This document shows, one piece after another, positions 1 through 8,963 of a stretch of 64,000 nt of DNA. The notes beneath the pieces are model-generated. The model had not been told where the DNA came from. It saw only the letters and a list, made by a program, of their open reading frames with translations, and ran no database searches. Source of the stretch: Gammaproteobacteria bacterium. GTDB lineage: Bacteria > Pseudomonadota > Gammaproteobacteria > SZUA-152. A program made the translations under genes and the position numbers. The stretch lies in the NCBI GenBank assembly GCA_029882975.1, contig JAOUJW010000025.1, forward strand, positions 1 to 64,000, given 5' to 3'. How positions within the stretch are numbered: the first letter of the stretch is position 1; the number at the start of each line of letters is the position of its first letter.

Positions 1-69
1 TGCTAAAGCAGGGAAAAACCAAAATGTCTGCTTTGTGTGCCGCCATGCGTAAGCTCGTTCAGATTTGCT

Positions 70-89
70 TTGGTGTTTTAAAACACCAA
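70..89. repeat. 20-bp perfect palindrome
   Basis: TTGGTGTTTTAAAACACCAA is a perfect inverted repeat with no loop, lying in non-coding DNA. It could be the stem of a transcription terminator, or a dyad operator of a gene outside the window. No clear U-run follows on either strand, so the role is open. Confidence 0.5.
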
Positions 90-154
90 GCTAACTATCA
101 ACCGCAAACCCTCTAGCGGGGGCTTGTGATTGAGTGAGGAAGACGGATACTCTG

Positions 155-182
155 CTCGGCGGGTTACGCAAGCTAACCCGCC
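155..182. repeat. REP-like hairpin, copy 1
   Basis: Nine-base arms GGCGGGTTA and TAACCCGCC enclose the loop CGCAAGC. A related copy lies near 58400 with the same outer and loop bases and with two compensated changes in the stem. Hairpins of this kind (GGCGGGTTA, loop, TAACCCGCC, followed by CTACG) are a familiar intergenic REP-like type in gammaproteobacteria; that is recall, not a search. It sits downstream of the two-gene phosphorelay unit on the minus strand. Confidence 0.55.
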
Positions 183-189
183 CTACGCC

Positions 190-238
190 TGTGGTTGTGG
201 TTGTGGTTGTGGTTGTGGTTATGGTTATGGGGGGGGGG
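190..238. repeat. TGTGGT microsatellite and G10 tract
   Basis: Five perfect TGTGGT hexamers are followed by TATGGT, TATGG and an uninterrupted run of ten G. Regularly spaced GG doublets make a two-tier G-quadruplex possible, and both the hexamer array and the G10 run are prone to slippage. The tract lies 22 bases past the stop of the minus-strand response regulator, so it would be in the 3' untranslated part of that transcript (C-rich in RNA). No gene is visible across it. Confidence 0.8.
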
Positions 239-260
239 AACTGGTGAGATGCGATTGGGT

Positions 261-1388
261 TTATTTGGAGATGACGCGCTTAAGTTCGTCCATGACCATC
301 TGGAATTGTTTGTCCATTTTCAGGCCGGCTTCGTACAGTTCCAAAGCCTTGTCGGCGGCGGTTTGGGTCACGGAAAGTAAGGATTGTTCCTGCTCTTCGG
401 TGAGTCCCAGTGTCATAAAGGAGTCTTCCAGCGAACTCATCATTTGATCCATATTGGAAACGCTTTGTTCTTTGTTTTGCTGTTGTTCGTAGCTGATGAT
501 CTCCAGCGTTTTCTGGGTTTTGTCCACCAAATCGATTATGGCGTTTTGTTGCCACCCCAAACGCTCTTCCACTTCGATGGCTCTGATTCTGGATTCTGCG
601 CCTTCCACTAAAATAGCCATATTGTCTTTGATGCGACCGTATTTGTCCCGGTCTTCTCCTGGCATGTTTTTGATTAGCAAGCTGATATTGGGATAATTGA
701 TTACGGTACGTAAATCAAAATCAAAGATACGATCCTTACTGCGCACCATTTGCATCAGCTCCAACTCCAGCGTACTGGGGGGTTTTCCGTTGGAACACTT
801 AGTGACTTCCCCGTTCTTGGTACTGATATACACTATGCAACTTAAACCGAAGCTGGACATGGAATCGAGCACCAAATCGGCGAGATCAATGATATTTTTG
901 CAGGAAAAACTGGCTTCGAAAAAGTGCAGCACCACACCCAGCTCTCCGGCACTGGTCATGGCTGTCATTGCCGTGCCCATGGCTTCGGTAGCATTTTGTT
1001 TCAGTTGCTCTTTTTCCTGATTTTTATAGATTGCCACTTCTATTTTGCTGCGTAACTCCGCAGCAGAGTAAGGCTTGATTACATAGTCATCGCCGCCTAC
1101 CTCATACCCTTTGAGGCGCTCCTCAACCGAATCTCTGGCAGAGACAAAAGTGACCGGGATATTCCGCGTAAGCTCGCTGTTTTTGATTAACTGACAGGTT
1201 TCATAGCCGTTCATACCCGGCATTTCCACATCGAGTAAAATAATATCGGGGATGTGAGCTGTGAGAAACTGAATACAGTCATCGCCGGAACCGGCGTAGT
1301 CGATTTGAAATTCCTCACCTAATACGGGTTTGATCAACTCGTAATTAAAGGGCTCATCATCTACCACAAGGACTTTCTGTTTTCCCAT
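261..1388 (-). CDS. Response regulator with long non-DNA-binding C-terminal region
   Basis: A cytoplasmic protein of 375 residues. Residues 1-125 are a receiver domain with the acidic pair D10/D11, the phospho-acceptor D53 in LLDVEMPG and the conserved lysine K105 in VIKPYS. The rest has no helix-turn-helix, GGDEF, EAL or HD motif. Residues about 150-270 could be a divergent GAF-like fold, and from about 275 the sequence is helical and coiled-coil-like. It lies 48 bases downstream of the large hybrid kinase and is probably co-transcribed with it, so it is the likely phosphate acceptor from that kinase's HPt domain. The output mechanism cannot be read from the sequence. The family call (receiver protein) is firm. 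Confidence 0.85.
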   Translation of the reverse strand: MGKQKVLVVDDEPFNYELIKPVLGEEFQIDYAGSGDDCIQFLTAHIPDIILLDVEMPGMNGYETCQLIKNSELTRNIPVTFVSARDSVEERLKGYEVGGDDYVIKPYSAAELRSKIEVAIYKNQEKEQLKQNATEAMGTAMTAMTSAGELGVVLHFFEASFSCKNIIDLADLVLDSMSSFGLSCIVYISTKNGEVTKCSNGKPPSTLELELMQMVRSKDRIFDFDLRTVINYPNISLLIKNMPGEDRDKYGRIKDNMAILVEGAESRIRAIEVEERLGWQQNAIIDLVDKTQKTLEIISYEQQQNKEQSVSNMDQMMSSLEDSFMTLGLTEEQEQSLLSVTQTAADKALELYEAGLKMDKQFQMVMDELKRVISK

Positions 1389-1436
1389 ACGAAATGTCTC
1401 CTGCGCATCCTTTCCTTGTGCTCGGTACTTTAAGTC

Positions 1437-4400
1437 CTACATATTCTGGATAAACTGAGCAACCGTTTCCGCTTCATCCTGTAAGGGTGCACGCCAACGG
1501 TTAATTTCATCCATATTCTCCGCTTTCCCCGCTTTCTCCAACTCGATGCATATTTGCGCCAAGCGTTCCGCGCCAATGGACTTGGCCGGACCTTTGAGTT
1601 TGTGGGCCAGCGCCTTTATCTCCACCATGGATTTCGCATCGAAGGCAAGCCTCATGTCGCCGAGAATATCGTTCAGCGAAATCACAAATTTTTGTAACAG
1701 GGAGGCATGGATTGCGGGGTCGTTGCCAACCAATCCTTCCAGCACAGCAATATCCACGGGCAGTTCTGTATCCTTGCGTTTCACCGGATCCAAACCTGTA
1801 CTGTACTGACCGGGATCGCCGGACAAGTATTTTTGTAACACACTGCGTAAGGTGTTCAAACTCACGGGTTTGGCGACAAACTCGCGTACACCGTTGTCGA
1901 AAAACACCTGTTTTTCATTTTCCGCCGGTATGGTTCCTGTCATCATCACCAGTGGCGTACGTTTTTCGGGCCTCTGTCGCTTATACAAGGCTTGAGCCAG
2001 CTCAAACCCATCCATGTGGGGCATTTGCAGATCGGTGATGATCAATCCGTAGTTGGTTTTTTGCAGGGCTGCCAAGGCTTCTTCACCGTTAGCCACACTG
2101 TCCGCTTCAAAATTTAAACTACTAATCATTTCCACGAACATGGTGCGGTTCATTTGTTCGTCTTCTACAACCAGAACGCGGTGCAATTGATCCACAGGTG
2201 TATGCTCAGTGTTATTGTCTGATGCCGCATCTATGCGGCCACTTTGCGGGGGTTTTGTCCCACTATCTTTTTCTAACCACTTATCCAGGGTATGCGCCAA
2301 CTTAGTCAACTCCACCGGTTTCGCTAAAATGTCATCCATACCGCTATTCAAACAAGTTTGAACTTCCTCGGTCAAGGTGTTCGCCGTGAACGCGACGATA
2401 GGTGTATGCCCTTGGCTACCCCGTTCTTCCGCACGAATGGCTTCCGTTAATTGAAAACCATCCATTTCAGGCATGAAACAGTCCACTAGTAACAAATCAT
2501 AGTCTGCGGACCGCCATTTTTCCAAAGCCTTTGTGCCGTTTTCCACGATATCAAAATAGCACCCGAACTTAAGCAGTTGTTGGTGGATCACATCCTGATT
2601 GACTTCCGTGTCTTCCGCCACCAATATGCGCGCCTGGGGGTATTGGTCATATTGGGTGTATTCCCGCTCGAATACCAACTCTTCAACCCCAAGGCACTTG
2701 GCCAGCGCGGATTTGAACGCGGATTGCAGCAAAGGATCACAAACCACCTCCACCACCTCATCGCCAAAATTGGCGTCAGAGCTGGATTTCAGCAGAATAA
2801 CCCGGGTAGTTTCGCCAAGATTTTTCTGTTTTATACAAGACAAGTCCTGTTCTGTATAAACCGTGTCCAAAATAAGCACATCGAACTGCGACAATTCCTG
2901 CTGTGGTACCTCGGCCCCAAGGGCCGTCATGGAAACGCCCCAACTGACCAAATACTTATTGAGTTGGGATACCAATTCCGGGTCGCTGGAGAGTAAGGCA
3001 ACTGTTTTACCTTTAGGCAATTCTTGTTCCACATCTTCGATTATCGTTGTCTTTACGGGTAATTTGACCGTAAACACAGAGCCTTTCCCTTCTTCGCTAC
3101 ACAGTTCCACTTGCCCCCCAAGCAGTTCACAGAGTTTGGCAGTGATAGACAAACCCAAACCCGTACCGCCATAGAGACGGTTGGTGTCGCTTCGGGCCTG
3201 TACGTAAGGATTAAACAGGGTTTCTTGCGCCTCCTTGGATATACCAATGCCGGTATCCTTTACCTTAAAGGCGATGTAATCAGAAGTACCGTTCTTGGCA
3301 GCGATCCATTCAGCGCTAATACTCACCCGGCCCTTACCATTCGCAGAATTGTGCGTAAATTTTATTGCGTTACCACTTAAGTTAAACAAGATTTGTCGCA
3401 AACGTACCGGATCCAATTCCACAAATGCCGGAATCTTGGGGTCTACGTAGATGAAAAACTCCAGTTGTTTCTTCAACACATTGGGGATAAGTGTTTCTGC
3501 TACACTTTCTACGACCTCTGTGACCGATAACGGCAAATATTCCACGTGCAGTTTGCCCGCTTCGATTTTGGAAAAATCCAATATATCATCAAGAATCTGC
3601 AACAAACTGAAGGCCGAAGCACGAATGGTATTCAACAAACGCCTTTGATCGGTTTGCAGTGGTGTATCATTCAATAAATCCACCATACCGACGACCCCAT
3701 TCATAGGAGTACGTAACTCGTGGCTCATGACTGCTAAAAAGTTATTTTGTTTGGGGTGATCCGAACGGTTTGGCTCGTCAACCACGGTAATGTCGTGCAC
3801 TAAGGATATAATGCCATAGACGCTGCTGTCCGTTTTTAGGGGATGATGAAACCATTGGCAGCGAACGGTCCGGCCAAATTCGTTTAGATGTTCGGTGATA
3901 TCGCTAAATCCCACCCCACTTTGCAACTTGTCTAACCACTGTTGCTTGATGGCGGCAGATTTTTGTTTTGGCCATATCAGATCGATAAGATCCTCAGATA
4001 GGATTTGATTGTGTTCAAACCCGAAAATTCTTTCAACAGCGCTATTGCACTGCACGATGTTAAGATGCGTATTCCATTCCACGACTCCCATTGGAGAACT
4101 GTTCACAAAATCCTGCCACTTGTGGTTAAGAGATTGAACCGTTACCGATTCCTCGCTGAGGCTGCGAGTCTTTTGGCGTAGCCGTGATCGCAGCTCTGAG
4201 CTAAACACATCTTCACAAACGCAAATCAGCGGTTTGAGGCTGCGGACCATGGTTTCATTGTAACCCTGTTCACGATTAGCCAGACAGATCAGGCCCAGCA
4301 CATGCCCATCCAGCAACAAGGGAATTCCCAAAAACGATTCCAGCGACGGCTGAAACACCGGTAGGACTTCCAAGCCATTGGCTATTGTCACTAATCCGGA

Positions 4401-4712
4401 ATGTACGGTGGACATCAGCAGCGACCGCTTGTAAAAATCCAACTCGGCTCGCTGACCGGATTGCTGCCACGAAGAAGGGGGTTGATTGGGAACCAGCGCT
4501 CGTAAATTTAAATGCGGGTCTAAAGAAGCATTATTCACTTCGCTGATAAAACCGCAGTGACTGCCAGTTTCGTTGATAAGCAAAGACAAAATATCGCAAA
4601 ACAATCGGGTAGCATCACCATTGCGAATATATTCTCTTTGCAAATCATAAGCGGATTCCAGCACTGACGGTTTTCCCGTCGGGGAATCCATTCTTGGTTC
4701 AAGCATTGCCAT
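1437..4712 (-). CDS. Hybrid sensor kinase, GAF-PAS-HisKA-HATPase-REC-REC-HPt
   Basis: A soluble phosphorelay kinase of 1091 residues with no membrane segment. The order is a GAF-like domain (about 25-185), a PAS domain (about 200-315), HisKA with H331 in MSHELRTPMNG, and an HATPase with the N box NAIKF, DTGIGI and GGTGLGLS. A degenerate receiver-like segment follows (about 568-680). Then come two good receivers with acceptors D744 (LLVDCFMPEMDG) and D894 (IITDLQMPHMDG), and finally an HPt domain with H1037 in AHKLKGPAKSIGA. The layout is BarA-like, but the sensor part is cytosolic. It is the first gene of a two-gene unit with the response regulator downstream. The signal is unknown. Confidence 0.92.
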   Translation of the reverse strand: MAMLEPRMDSPTGKPSVLESAYDLQREYIRNGDATRLFCDILSLLINETGSHCGFISEVNNASLDPHLNLRALVPNQPPSSWQQSGQRAELDFYKRSLLMSTVHSGLVTIANGLEVLPVFQPSLESFLGIPLLLDGHVLGLICLANREQGYNETMVRSLKPLICVCEDVFSSELRSRLRQKTRSLSEESVTVQSLNHKWQDFVNSSPMGVVEWNTHLNIVQCNSAVERIFGFEHNQILSEDLIDLIWPKQKSAAIKQQWLDKLQSGVGFSDITEHLNEFGRTVRCQWFHHPLKTDSSVYGIISLVHDITVVDEPNRSDHPKQNNFLAVMSHELRTPMNGVVGMVDLLNDTPLQTDQRRLLNTIRASAFSLLQILDDILDFSKIEAGKLHVEYLPLSVTEVVESVAETLIPNVLKKQLEFFIYVDPKIPAFVELDPVRLRQILFNLSGNAIKFTHNSANGKGRVSISAEWIAAKNGTSDYIAFKVKDTGIGISKEAQETLFNPYVQARSDTNRLYGGTGLGLSITAKLCELLGGQVELCSEEGKGSVFTVKLPVKTTIIEDVEQELPKGKTVALLSSDPELVSQLNKYLVSWGVSMTALGAEVPQQELSQFDVLILDTVYTEQDLSCIKQKNLGETTRVILLKSSSDANFGDEVVEVVCDPLLQSAFKSALAKCLGVEELVFEREYTQYDQYPQARILVAEDTEVNQDVIHQQLLKFGCYFDIVENGTKALEKWRSADYDLLLVDCFMPEMDGFQLTEAIRAEERGSQGHTPIVAFTANTLTEEVQTCLNSGMDDILAKPVELTKLAHTLDKWLEKDSGTKPPQSGRIDAASDNNTEHTPVDQLHRVLVVEDEQMNRTMFVEMISSLNFEADSVANGEEALAALQKTNYGLIITDLQMPHMDGFELAQALYKRQRPEKRTPLVMMTGTIPAENEKQVFFDNGVREFVAKPVSLNTLRSVLQKYLSGDPGQYSTGLDPVKRKDTELPVDIAVLEGLVGNDPAIHASLLQKFVISLNDILGDMRLAFDAKSMVEIKALAHKLKGPAKSIGAERLAQICIELEKAGKAENMDEINRWRAPLQDEAETVAQFIQNM

Positions 4713-4931
4713 ACTGTGTCCTATGCCAAGGTAATTGGCGCAGACGACCTCGCATTATTTCCGGCCACGATTCCATTCAACATATCGATCCCTTTTACAC
4801 CATTCGATGCTGATCCCGCATCGACATTATCTATTCGCCAGATGTCACTGTTTTCTTTAGTGCTATGCCATAGATGTGACACACAATTAAAGTTTCATAC
4901 ACACAATATTTGTCCCACATTGGATTTCACA

Positions 4932-4960
4932 TTGTTGTGAGCATCGAAACTGGTTACAAT
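4932..4960 (+). promoter_or_regulatory. Candidate sigma-70 promoter for the cupin gene
   Basis: TTGTTG and TACAAT are separated by 17 bases. The -10 box ends 25 bases before the cupin start codon, which allows a short leader. The motif match is the only evidence. The 273-base gap (4713-4985) between the divergent kinase and cupin genes holds no other clear element. Confidence 0.5.
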
Positions 4961-4985
4961 CCGGCTTTTATGCGGGAAATTCCAC

Positions 4986-5258
4986 ATGGATATCACAATT
5001 GAACACAATGTCTCACCGGCCAAACTGGATGCCATGGAAGTGGATGCCTGGCCCATCTGGACCAAAGAAATCTCTACATTTGACTGGACGTATGACCAAA
5101 CTGAGGTTTGTTACATCCTTGAGGGAGAGGTTGTAGTGACTCCCGAACAAGGCGAACCGGTCACCATCCGTGAGGGCGATCTGGTCAACTTTCCGGCGGG
5201 CATGTCCTGTGTGTGGGAAGTAAAATCGCCAATACGCAAACACTATCTATTCAAATAG
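4986..5258 (+). CDS. Small cupin (DUF861-type) protein
   Basis: This 90-residue single-domain protein matches the cupin_3/DUF861 pattern. It has WPIWTKEISTFDW, then the turn ILEGEVVVTPE, then REGDLVNFPAGMSCVW, and ends in RKHYLF. These small beta-barrels are related to ureidoglycolate-hydrolase-type cupins, but most members have no proven activity. The His-rich first cupin motif is not complete, so metal binding cannot be assumed. The next gene starts 20 bases downstream on the same strand, suggesting co-transcription. No signal peptide is present. Confidence 0.8.
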   Translation: MDITIEHNVSPAKLDAMEVDAWPIWTKEISTFDWTYDQTEVCYILEGEVVVTPEQGEPVTIREGDLVNFPAGMSCVWEVKSPIRKHYLFK

Positions 5259-5278
5259 GTTGAACAAAAACCGCTGCC

Positions 5279-5923
5279 ATGACGCCATCCGACCCCATAC
5301 CGGTAGAAATCAAACTGCACCAAAAGCGCAAAACTCTGGAACTGGTATTTGATAACGGCGAACAGTTTGAATTGCCGTGCGAGTACTTGCGCGTATTTTC
5401 CACATCCGCTGAAGTGGAAGCCGCTCAGCAACGCGGACAAGTGATAACCGGAAAAGAGCAGGTCAATATCAACAAAATTGAACCCGTGGGAAACTATGCC
5501 GTCAATTTGCATTTTGATGATGGCCACAGCACCGGAATCTACGCTTGGACGACACTGTATTCCCTCGCCCGCAACTACGAAAGCAATTGGCAGGACTATC
5601 TCAAACGCCGTAGTCAAGCCGGGTTTGGCCTTTACAGCGTCCCCAAAGAACCGGCCTCGAACAGCAGTAACCATAAAAGCCTGACTTTGCTGTATTTTAT
5701 TTCACTGGCCAAACGGGTGGGTCAGGATTCGGAGCAACTCGAGGTCCCTGCCACCATTGAGACGGTCGCACAGTTGTTGCAATGGTTACGACAACGAGGG
5801 ACTATCTGGGAACAACATTTCAAAGAACAAAAGCTGAATATAACTGTTAACAAGCAGTTCGCTAAAGAGGATAGCCCCGTTGCAGACGGTGATGAAATTG
5901 CTTTTGTGCCTAAAGGGATTTGA
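5279..5923 (+). CDS. DUF971 protein fused to a ubiquitin-like (MoaD/ThiS-type) domain
   Basis: Residues about 8-90 form a DUF971 domain, the fold found at the N-terminus of gamma-butyrobetaine hydroxylase and near the Fe-S scaffold family ApbC/HCF101. Recognisable parts are the start PVEIKLHQKRKTLELVFD, the segment LPCEYLRVFS and GIYAWTTLY. After a linker, residues about 134-214 look like a MoaD/ThiS ubiquitin-like domain, with FISLAKRVG at its start and VADGDEIAFVPKGI at its end. The normal C-terminal Gly-Gly, which accepts sulfur or is adenylated, is absent; the protein ends in KGI. A sulfur-carrier role is therefore doubtful, and a binding or adaptor role in Fe-S or sulfur chemistry is only inference. 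It follows the cupin gene by 20 bases. Confidence 0.75.
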   Translation: MTPSDPIPVEIKLHQKRKTLELVFDNGEQFELPCEYLRVFSTSAEVEAAQQRGQVITGKEQVNINKIEPVGNYAVNLHFDDGHSTGIYAWTTLYSLARNYESNWQDYLKRRSQAGFGLYSVPKEPASNSSNHKSLTLLYFISLAKRVGQDSEQLEVPATIETVAQLLQWLRQRGTIWEQHFKEQKLNITVNKQFAKEDSPVADGDEIAFVPKGI

Positions 5924-5970
5924 AAAAGAAACCCTGGGGCGACATAAGGAACCACCTTACGGCCGAATGC

Positions 5971-6294
5971 TCAGTCAGCGCCGTCATCCAGGCCTTGTTC
6001 ATGGGTTTTAATAATGAGATTCAGTAAATGCTTAAAAGGCAGCAGGCGTTCGTCAGTCTTTTTCACGATATGAGCGAAAGACAAAGGCTCACCTCCGAAC
6101 TCATAGTCACCGGATTGCAAGGATTGGAGTAAACTTTTTACGCCCCGTTCCAATTCGCTCAAAAAGATTGAGGCATCACCCATGTATTCCTCATCGTACT
6201 CAATGGATGCTCTGAGATCGAAAATCTCGTCTAAGGCGGCGTTAACCAGTTCAATGTATTCTTGAATGGATCGGGCAGATTTAGGTACGTACAT
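5971..6294 (-). CDS. Small conserved hypothetical protein
   Basis: This is a soluble acidic protein of 107 residues, probably all helical, with no signal peptide or membrane segment. I recognise no domain. It starts MYVPKSARSIQEYIELVNAA and contains the acidic stretch EYDEEYMGDASIF. It is convergent with the DUF971 fusion gene and lies 76 bases downstream of greB on the same strand. Its codon use looks like that of its neighbours, which supports a real gene, but no function can be given. Confidence 0.65.
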   Translation of the reverse strand: MYVPKSARSIQEYIELVNAALDEIFDLRASIEYDEEYMGDASIFLSELERGVKSLLQSLQSGDYEFGGEPLSFAHIVKKTDERLLPFKHLLNLIIKTHEQGLDDGAD

Positions 6295-6377
6295 AGTAAT
6301 TCCTGTTTTCCAAAAGGCTGTGTTTTATTTCATCGACTAAAATGTGTTCTAATCGGGTCCAGTTACGATTTCGCCGA

Positions 6378-6875
6378 CTAGTCGTATTCTATTCTGGTGA
6401 TGATGTATTCTCGATCCCCTTTGGGCGTAGCCACCATCACATCGGCATCCAGCGTTTTTCCCATTAAGGCCTTGCCCATCGGCGAATCCATACTGATCAA
6501 ATTGTTCTTATAATCGAATTCGTCCGGTCCTACAAGGCGATAACGGGCTTCCTCACCCAAATCATCTTCCAGGGTAACCCAGGCACCGAAGAATACCCGG
6601 TTCAAGTCCGAAGGTTTTTGACTCACCACTGTCATGTTTTCCAACCGTTTTCGCAAAAACCGCACACGGGAATCAATTTCCCTTAGTTGCTTTTTGCGAT
6701 AGATGTATTCGGCGTTTTCGGAGCGGTCGCCCTCCGCAGCCGCAGCACTCAAAGCCTGGGTTACCTCAGGGCGTTTTTTTTTCCATAAAAAGTCCAATTC
6801 ATCCGAAAGACGTTTCATGCCTTCCGGGGTAATATACTTGGAACCGGGTTTTTGTGGTGGTCTATACCTACCCAT
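6378..6875 (-). CDS. greB: Transcript cleavage/elongation factor GreB
   Basis: GreB enters the secondary channel of backtracked RNA polymerase and stimulates cleavage of the 3' RNA end. The 165-residue length fits GreB. The N-terminal coiled coil carries the acidic tip motif GDRSENAEY, with the Asp and Glu needed for cleavage. The C-terminal FKBP-like domain is seen in VTLEDDLGEEARYRLVG and MDSPMGKALMGK. The basic N-terminal patch (RYRPPQKPGSKYITPEGM) favours GreB over GreA. A two-TM protein gene lies just upstream on the same strand. Confidence 0.93.
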   Translation of the reverse strand: MGRYRPPQKPGSKYITPEGMKRLSDELDFLWKKKRPEVTQALSAAAAEGDRSENAEYIYRKKQLREIDSRVRFLRKRLENMTVVSQKPSDLNRVFFGAWVTLEDDLGEEARYRLVGPDEFDYKNNLISMDSPMGKALMGKTLDADVMVATPKGDREYIITRIEYD

Positions 6876-6889
6876 GACTCTGTCTGTTT

Positions 6890-7141
6890 TTACGAACCCG
6901 TTTTTTGTGAACCGTTTTCTTTCCAGTAACGTTCACTCAATTTACAATCCATCAAAGCCATAGCGCACACAAGAACAATGGGGACCAATACCATTAAATG
7001 CGTAGCTTCCAAATCCCTGGCATTAAAATAAACAAAAGCGGAACACCCGGCTAACACGGCATAAATACCTAAACGCATAGGGACCAACCATTTTTCCGGT
7101 AAGGCCGGTCTTTTTGTATCGTTGCTATTGGATTGTTTCAT
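6890..7141 (-). CDS. Small two-TM membrane protein
   Basis: The 83-residue product has two hydrophobic segments, about residues 25-42 (IYAVLAGCSAFVYFN) and 50-66 (LMVLVPIVLVCAMALM), with a short loop between them and charged ends. I recognise no family. It lies between batD and greB on the same strand, 14 bases before greB, and may share a transcript with it. The gene has a normal start and a protein-like composition, so it is probably real. Confidence 0.6.
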   Translation of the reverse strand: MKQSNSNDTKRPALPEKWLVPMRLGIYAVLAGCSAFVYFNARDLEATHLMVLVPIVLVCAMALMDCKLSERYWKENGSQKTGS

Positions 7142-7196
7142 GCATCGTTGCCTTCTGTACGCCGCCTTTTAACTCGGGTTTCTACCTTTCTGCGCT

Positions 7197-8963
7197 TCAT
7201 GCACGATTCCCATTATTCACGGAAATATGCAGAGGCAGTATAACATTTTTTTCCTGACCCCCTTGGTTTGGCTGCATGGACGGTTTGAACCGTTTGATTG
7301 CCGCCAACAAGGCCTCGCTCTGCCAAGAGCCGGATTCTTCACTATAGATGGATTGATTCAACAAGCGAATTTGTTGCGCCACTTCACCACCTCCGCCATC
7401 GCTGCCATCACTCAATTTCGCCAGTTCACCCAGACTGGTGGGTGGATTATCCGGAAACAGGGATTTACCCAAAGATAACAAGGCATTCTTCGCTGCGAGC
7501 GCGTCATTGGCCCGACAGGCTTTGTCCAGTTCGCGCATAGCGGTATGGTTTACTTTGAAACCCGCGGCCGGAGGAATGCTCGCGCGAGTCTCGACTACCG
7601 GAGCCGGCTTTCGATACCACAATAACACTATTGTCATAATCCAACCCAGGGTACTCCCGATAGCCAACCAACGCCACCAGCCGGCATCAGCCGACGGTGC
7701 GGTAGTACTGGAAGTGGATTGAGGGGTAGGAGCCTGACCCAATTCAGCGATACCAGAGCCGGCAGCGGGTTCCATGGCGGGTGCTGGGCGCACCAAAACC
7801 GTGCGAGCCGGTACCACTGCCGTTTCCAAGCGATCTTCGCGGGTGTTCCACCAGGGAATTTCTATTGCTTCCAAACGAAACTCGCCTTCACGTGTGGGAA
7901 TAAATGCGGTTTTTTCCTGACGAATACCAATGATACCCTCAGTGCTTTTATTATCTTGTAATGATGGTTTATCAGGATACAACTTCATGGTCTTTGGCAT
8001 ATCGGTTTGCAGCTGTGGAAGTTGCGCCGAGGTCAAACCTCCGGCCACGATGGTCAGGGTACGCGTAACCGGGGTTCCCACCGAAAACTGCGGCGGGTCG
8101 TCCGGCCACTCTTCCTTTATCTGAATTTTCTCTGCCGGAAGCCAGGGTTTGTTTTTCAAGGCCGGCAATGCGGGTTTGGGTTTGACGCTGATATTGATGG
8201 GATCAGTATTCAATACCTTAGTTCGCAACGCACGTCGATTGTCCACGTATTGTGCGGTAAATTGCGTGCCATCAATGACCAAAGTGCCGCTTTTTTGAGG
8301 AAAAATAGCATAGCGTTTTTCAAATATTTTATAACGTCTTCCTTTGATACGTTTTTCATAACTGGCGTCTGTGTCAAATTTTTCAATAATAGCTTCACCG
8401 GCGCTGATATTGGGCTCAGGCAAGGCCAGTTTCATTAGATTGATTGCTGAGTAAATGCGAACGGTATACAACAATTGTGACTGTACATAGAGATTTTTTG
8501 TATTGGTTTCTGCCTCAATATACAAAGCACTGGTTCCCTTTTCTCCATTGGATTTAACAGACTTTTTAATGGTAATACGTTTTTGGGGGCTCTTGTCACT
8601 GCCAAAACGTATACTGGGAATCACCAAGTTACCGGCGCGTTTTGCCATCAACATTAATGACCAGGTACTTTCCCGGCTGACTCGACCATTGATGATACGC
8701 ATGCTGCTACTGTTGCTTTGATTGACGATGTGAAAATCTTTGTTCAAGGGGCTGAAGTCAGGATCATCATCCACATTGGAGTCGCTGGAAAATTCCAAAT
8801 AAAAGGATTCATCCTGGGAAATCGTAGCGCGATCCACACTCACGGATATAGCGGCATAAGCTGTGCCGGTAACTGTAGCGGCAAAATACATTACAAAAAT
8901 ATAAAATACAGCCGGCCAAAGCCTCGCGAACAAACCCTGTATTGAACCTTGCATAGTTACCAT
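7197..8963 (-). CDS. batD: BatD-like periplasmic/membrane protein
   Basis: BatD proteins are large membrane-anchored periplasmic proteins of Bat (aerotolerance) operons; their biochemical role is not settled. This one has 588 residues: a signal peptide or anchor around 14-37, beta-rich periplasmic repeats typical of BatD (VDRATISQDESFYLEF; RTLTIVAGGLTSAQLPQL), a transmembrane helix near 430-455 and a cytosolic tail. It is the last gene of the six-gene operon and overlaps batB/C by 7 bases, which supports translational coupling. It probably works with the VWA proteins at the inner membrane. The family call is firm; 'oxygen tolerance' is only a historical label. Confidence 0.88.
   Translation of the reverse strand: MVTMQGSIQGLFARLWPAVFYIFVMYFAATVTGTAYAAISVSVDRATISQDESFYLEFSSDSNVDDDPDFSPLNKDFHIVNQSNSSSMRIINGRVSRESTWSLMLMAKRAGNLVIPSIRFGSDKSPQKRITIKKSVKSNGEKGTSALYIEAETNTKNLYVQSQLLYTVRIYSAINLMKLALPEPNISAGEAIIEKFDTDASYEKRIKGRRYKIFEKRYAIFPQKSGTLVIDGTQFTAQYVDNRRALRTKVLNTDPINISVKPKPALPALKNKPWLPAEKIQIKEEWPDDPPQFSVGTPVTRTLTIVAGGLTSAQLPQLQTDMPKTMKLYPDKPSLQDNKSTEGIIGIRQEKTAFIPTREGEFRLEAIEIPWWNTREDRLETAVVPARTVLVRPAPAMEPAAGSGIAELGQAPTPQSTSSTTAPSADAGWWRWLAIGSTLGWIMTIVLLWYRKPAPVVETRASIPPAAGFKVNHTAMRELDKACRANDALAAKNALLSLGKSLFPDNPPTSLGELAKLSDGSDGGGGEVAQQIRLLNQSIYSEESGSWQSEALLAAIKRFKPSMQPNQGGQEKNVILPLHISVNNGNRA

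Noticed and set aside
130-447. Plus-strand reading frame with CGCGCGCG-type residues over the hexamer array
   Set aside because: It is created by the TGTGGT repeat and then runs antisense to the response regulator; no ribosome site or family match.
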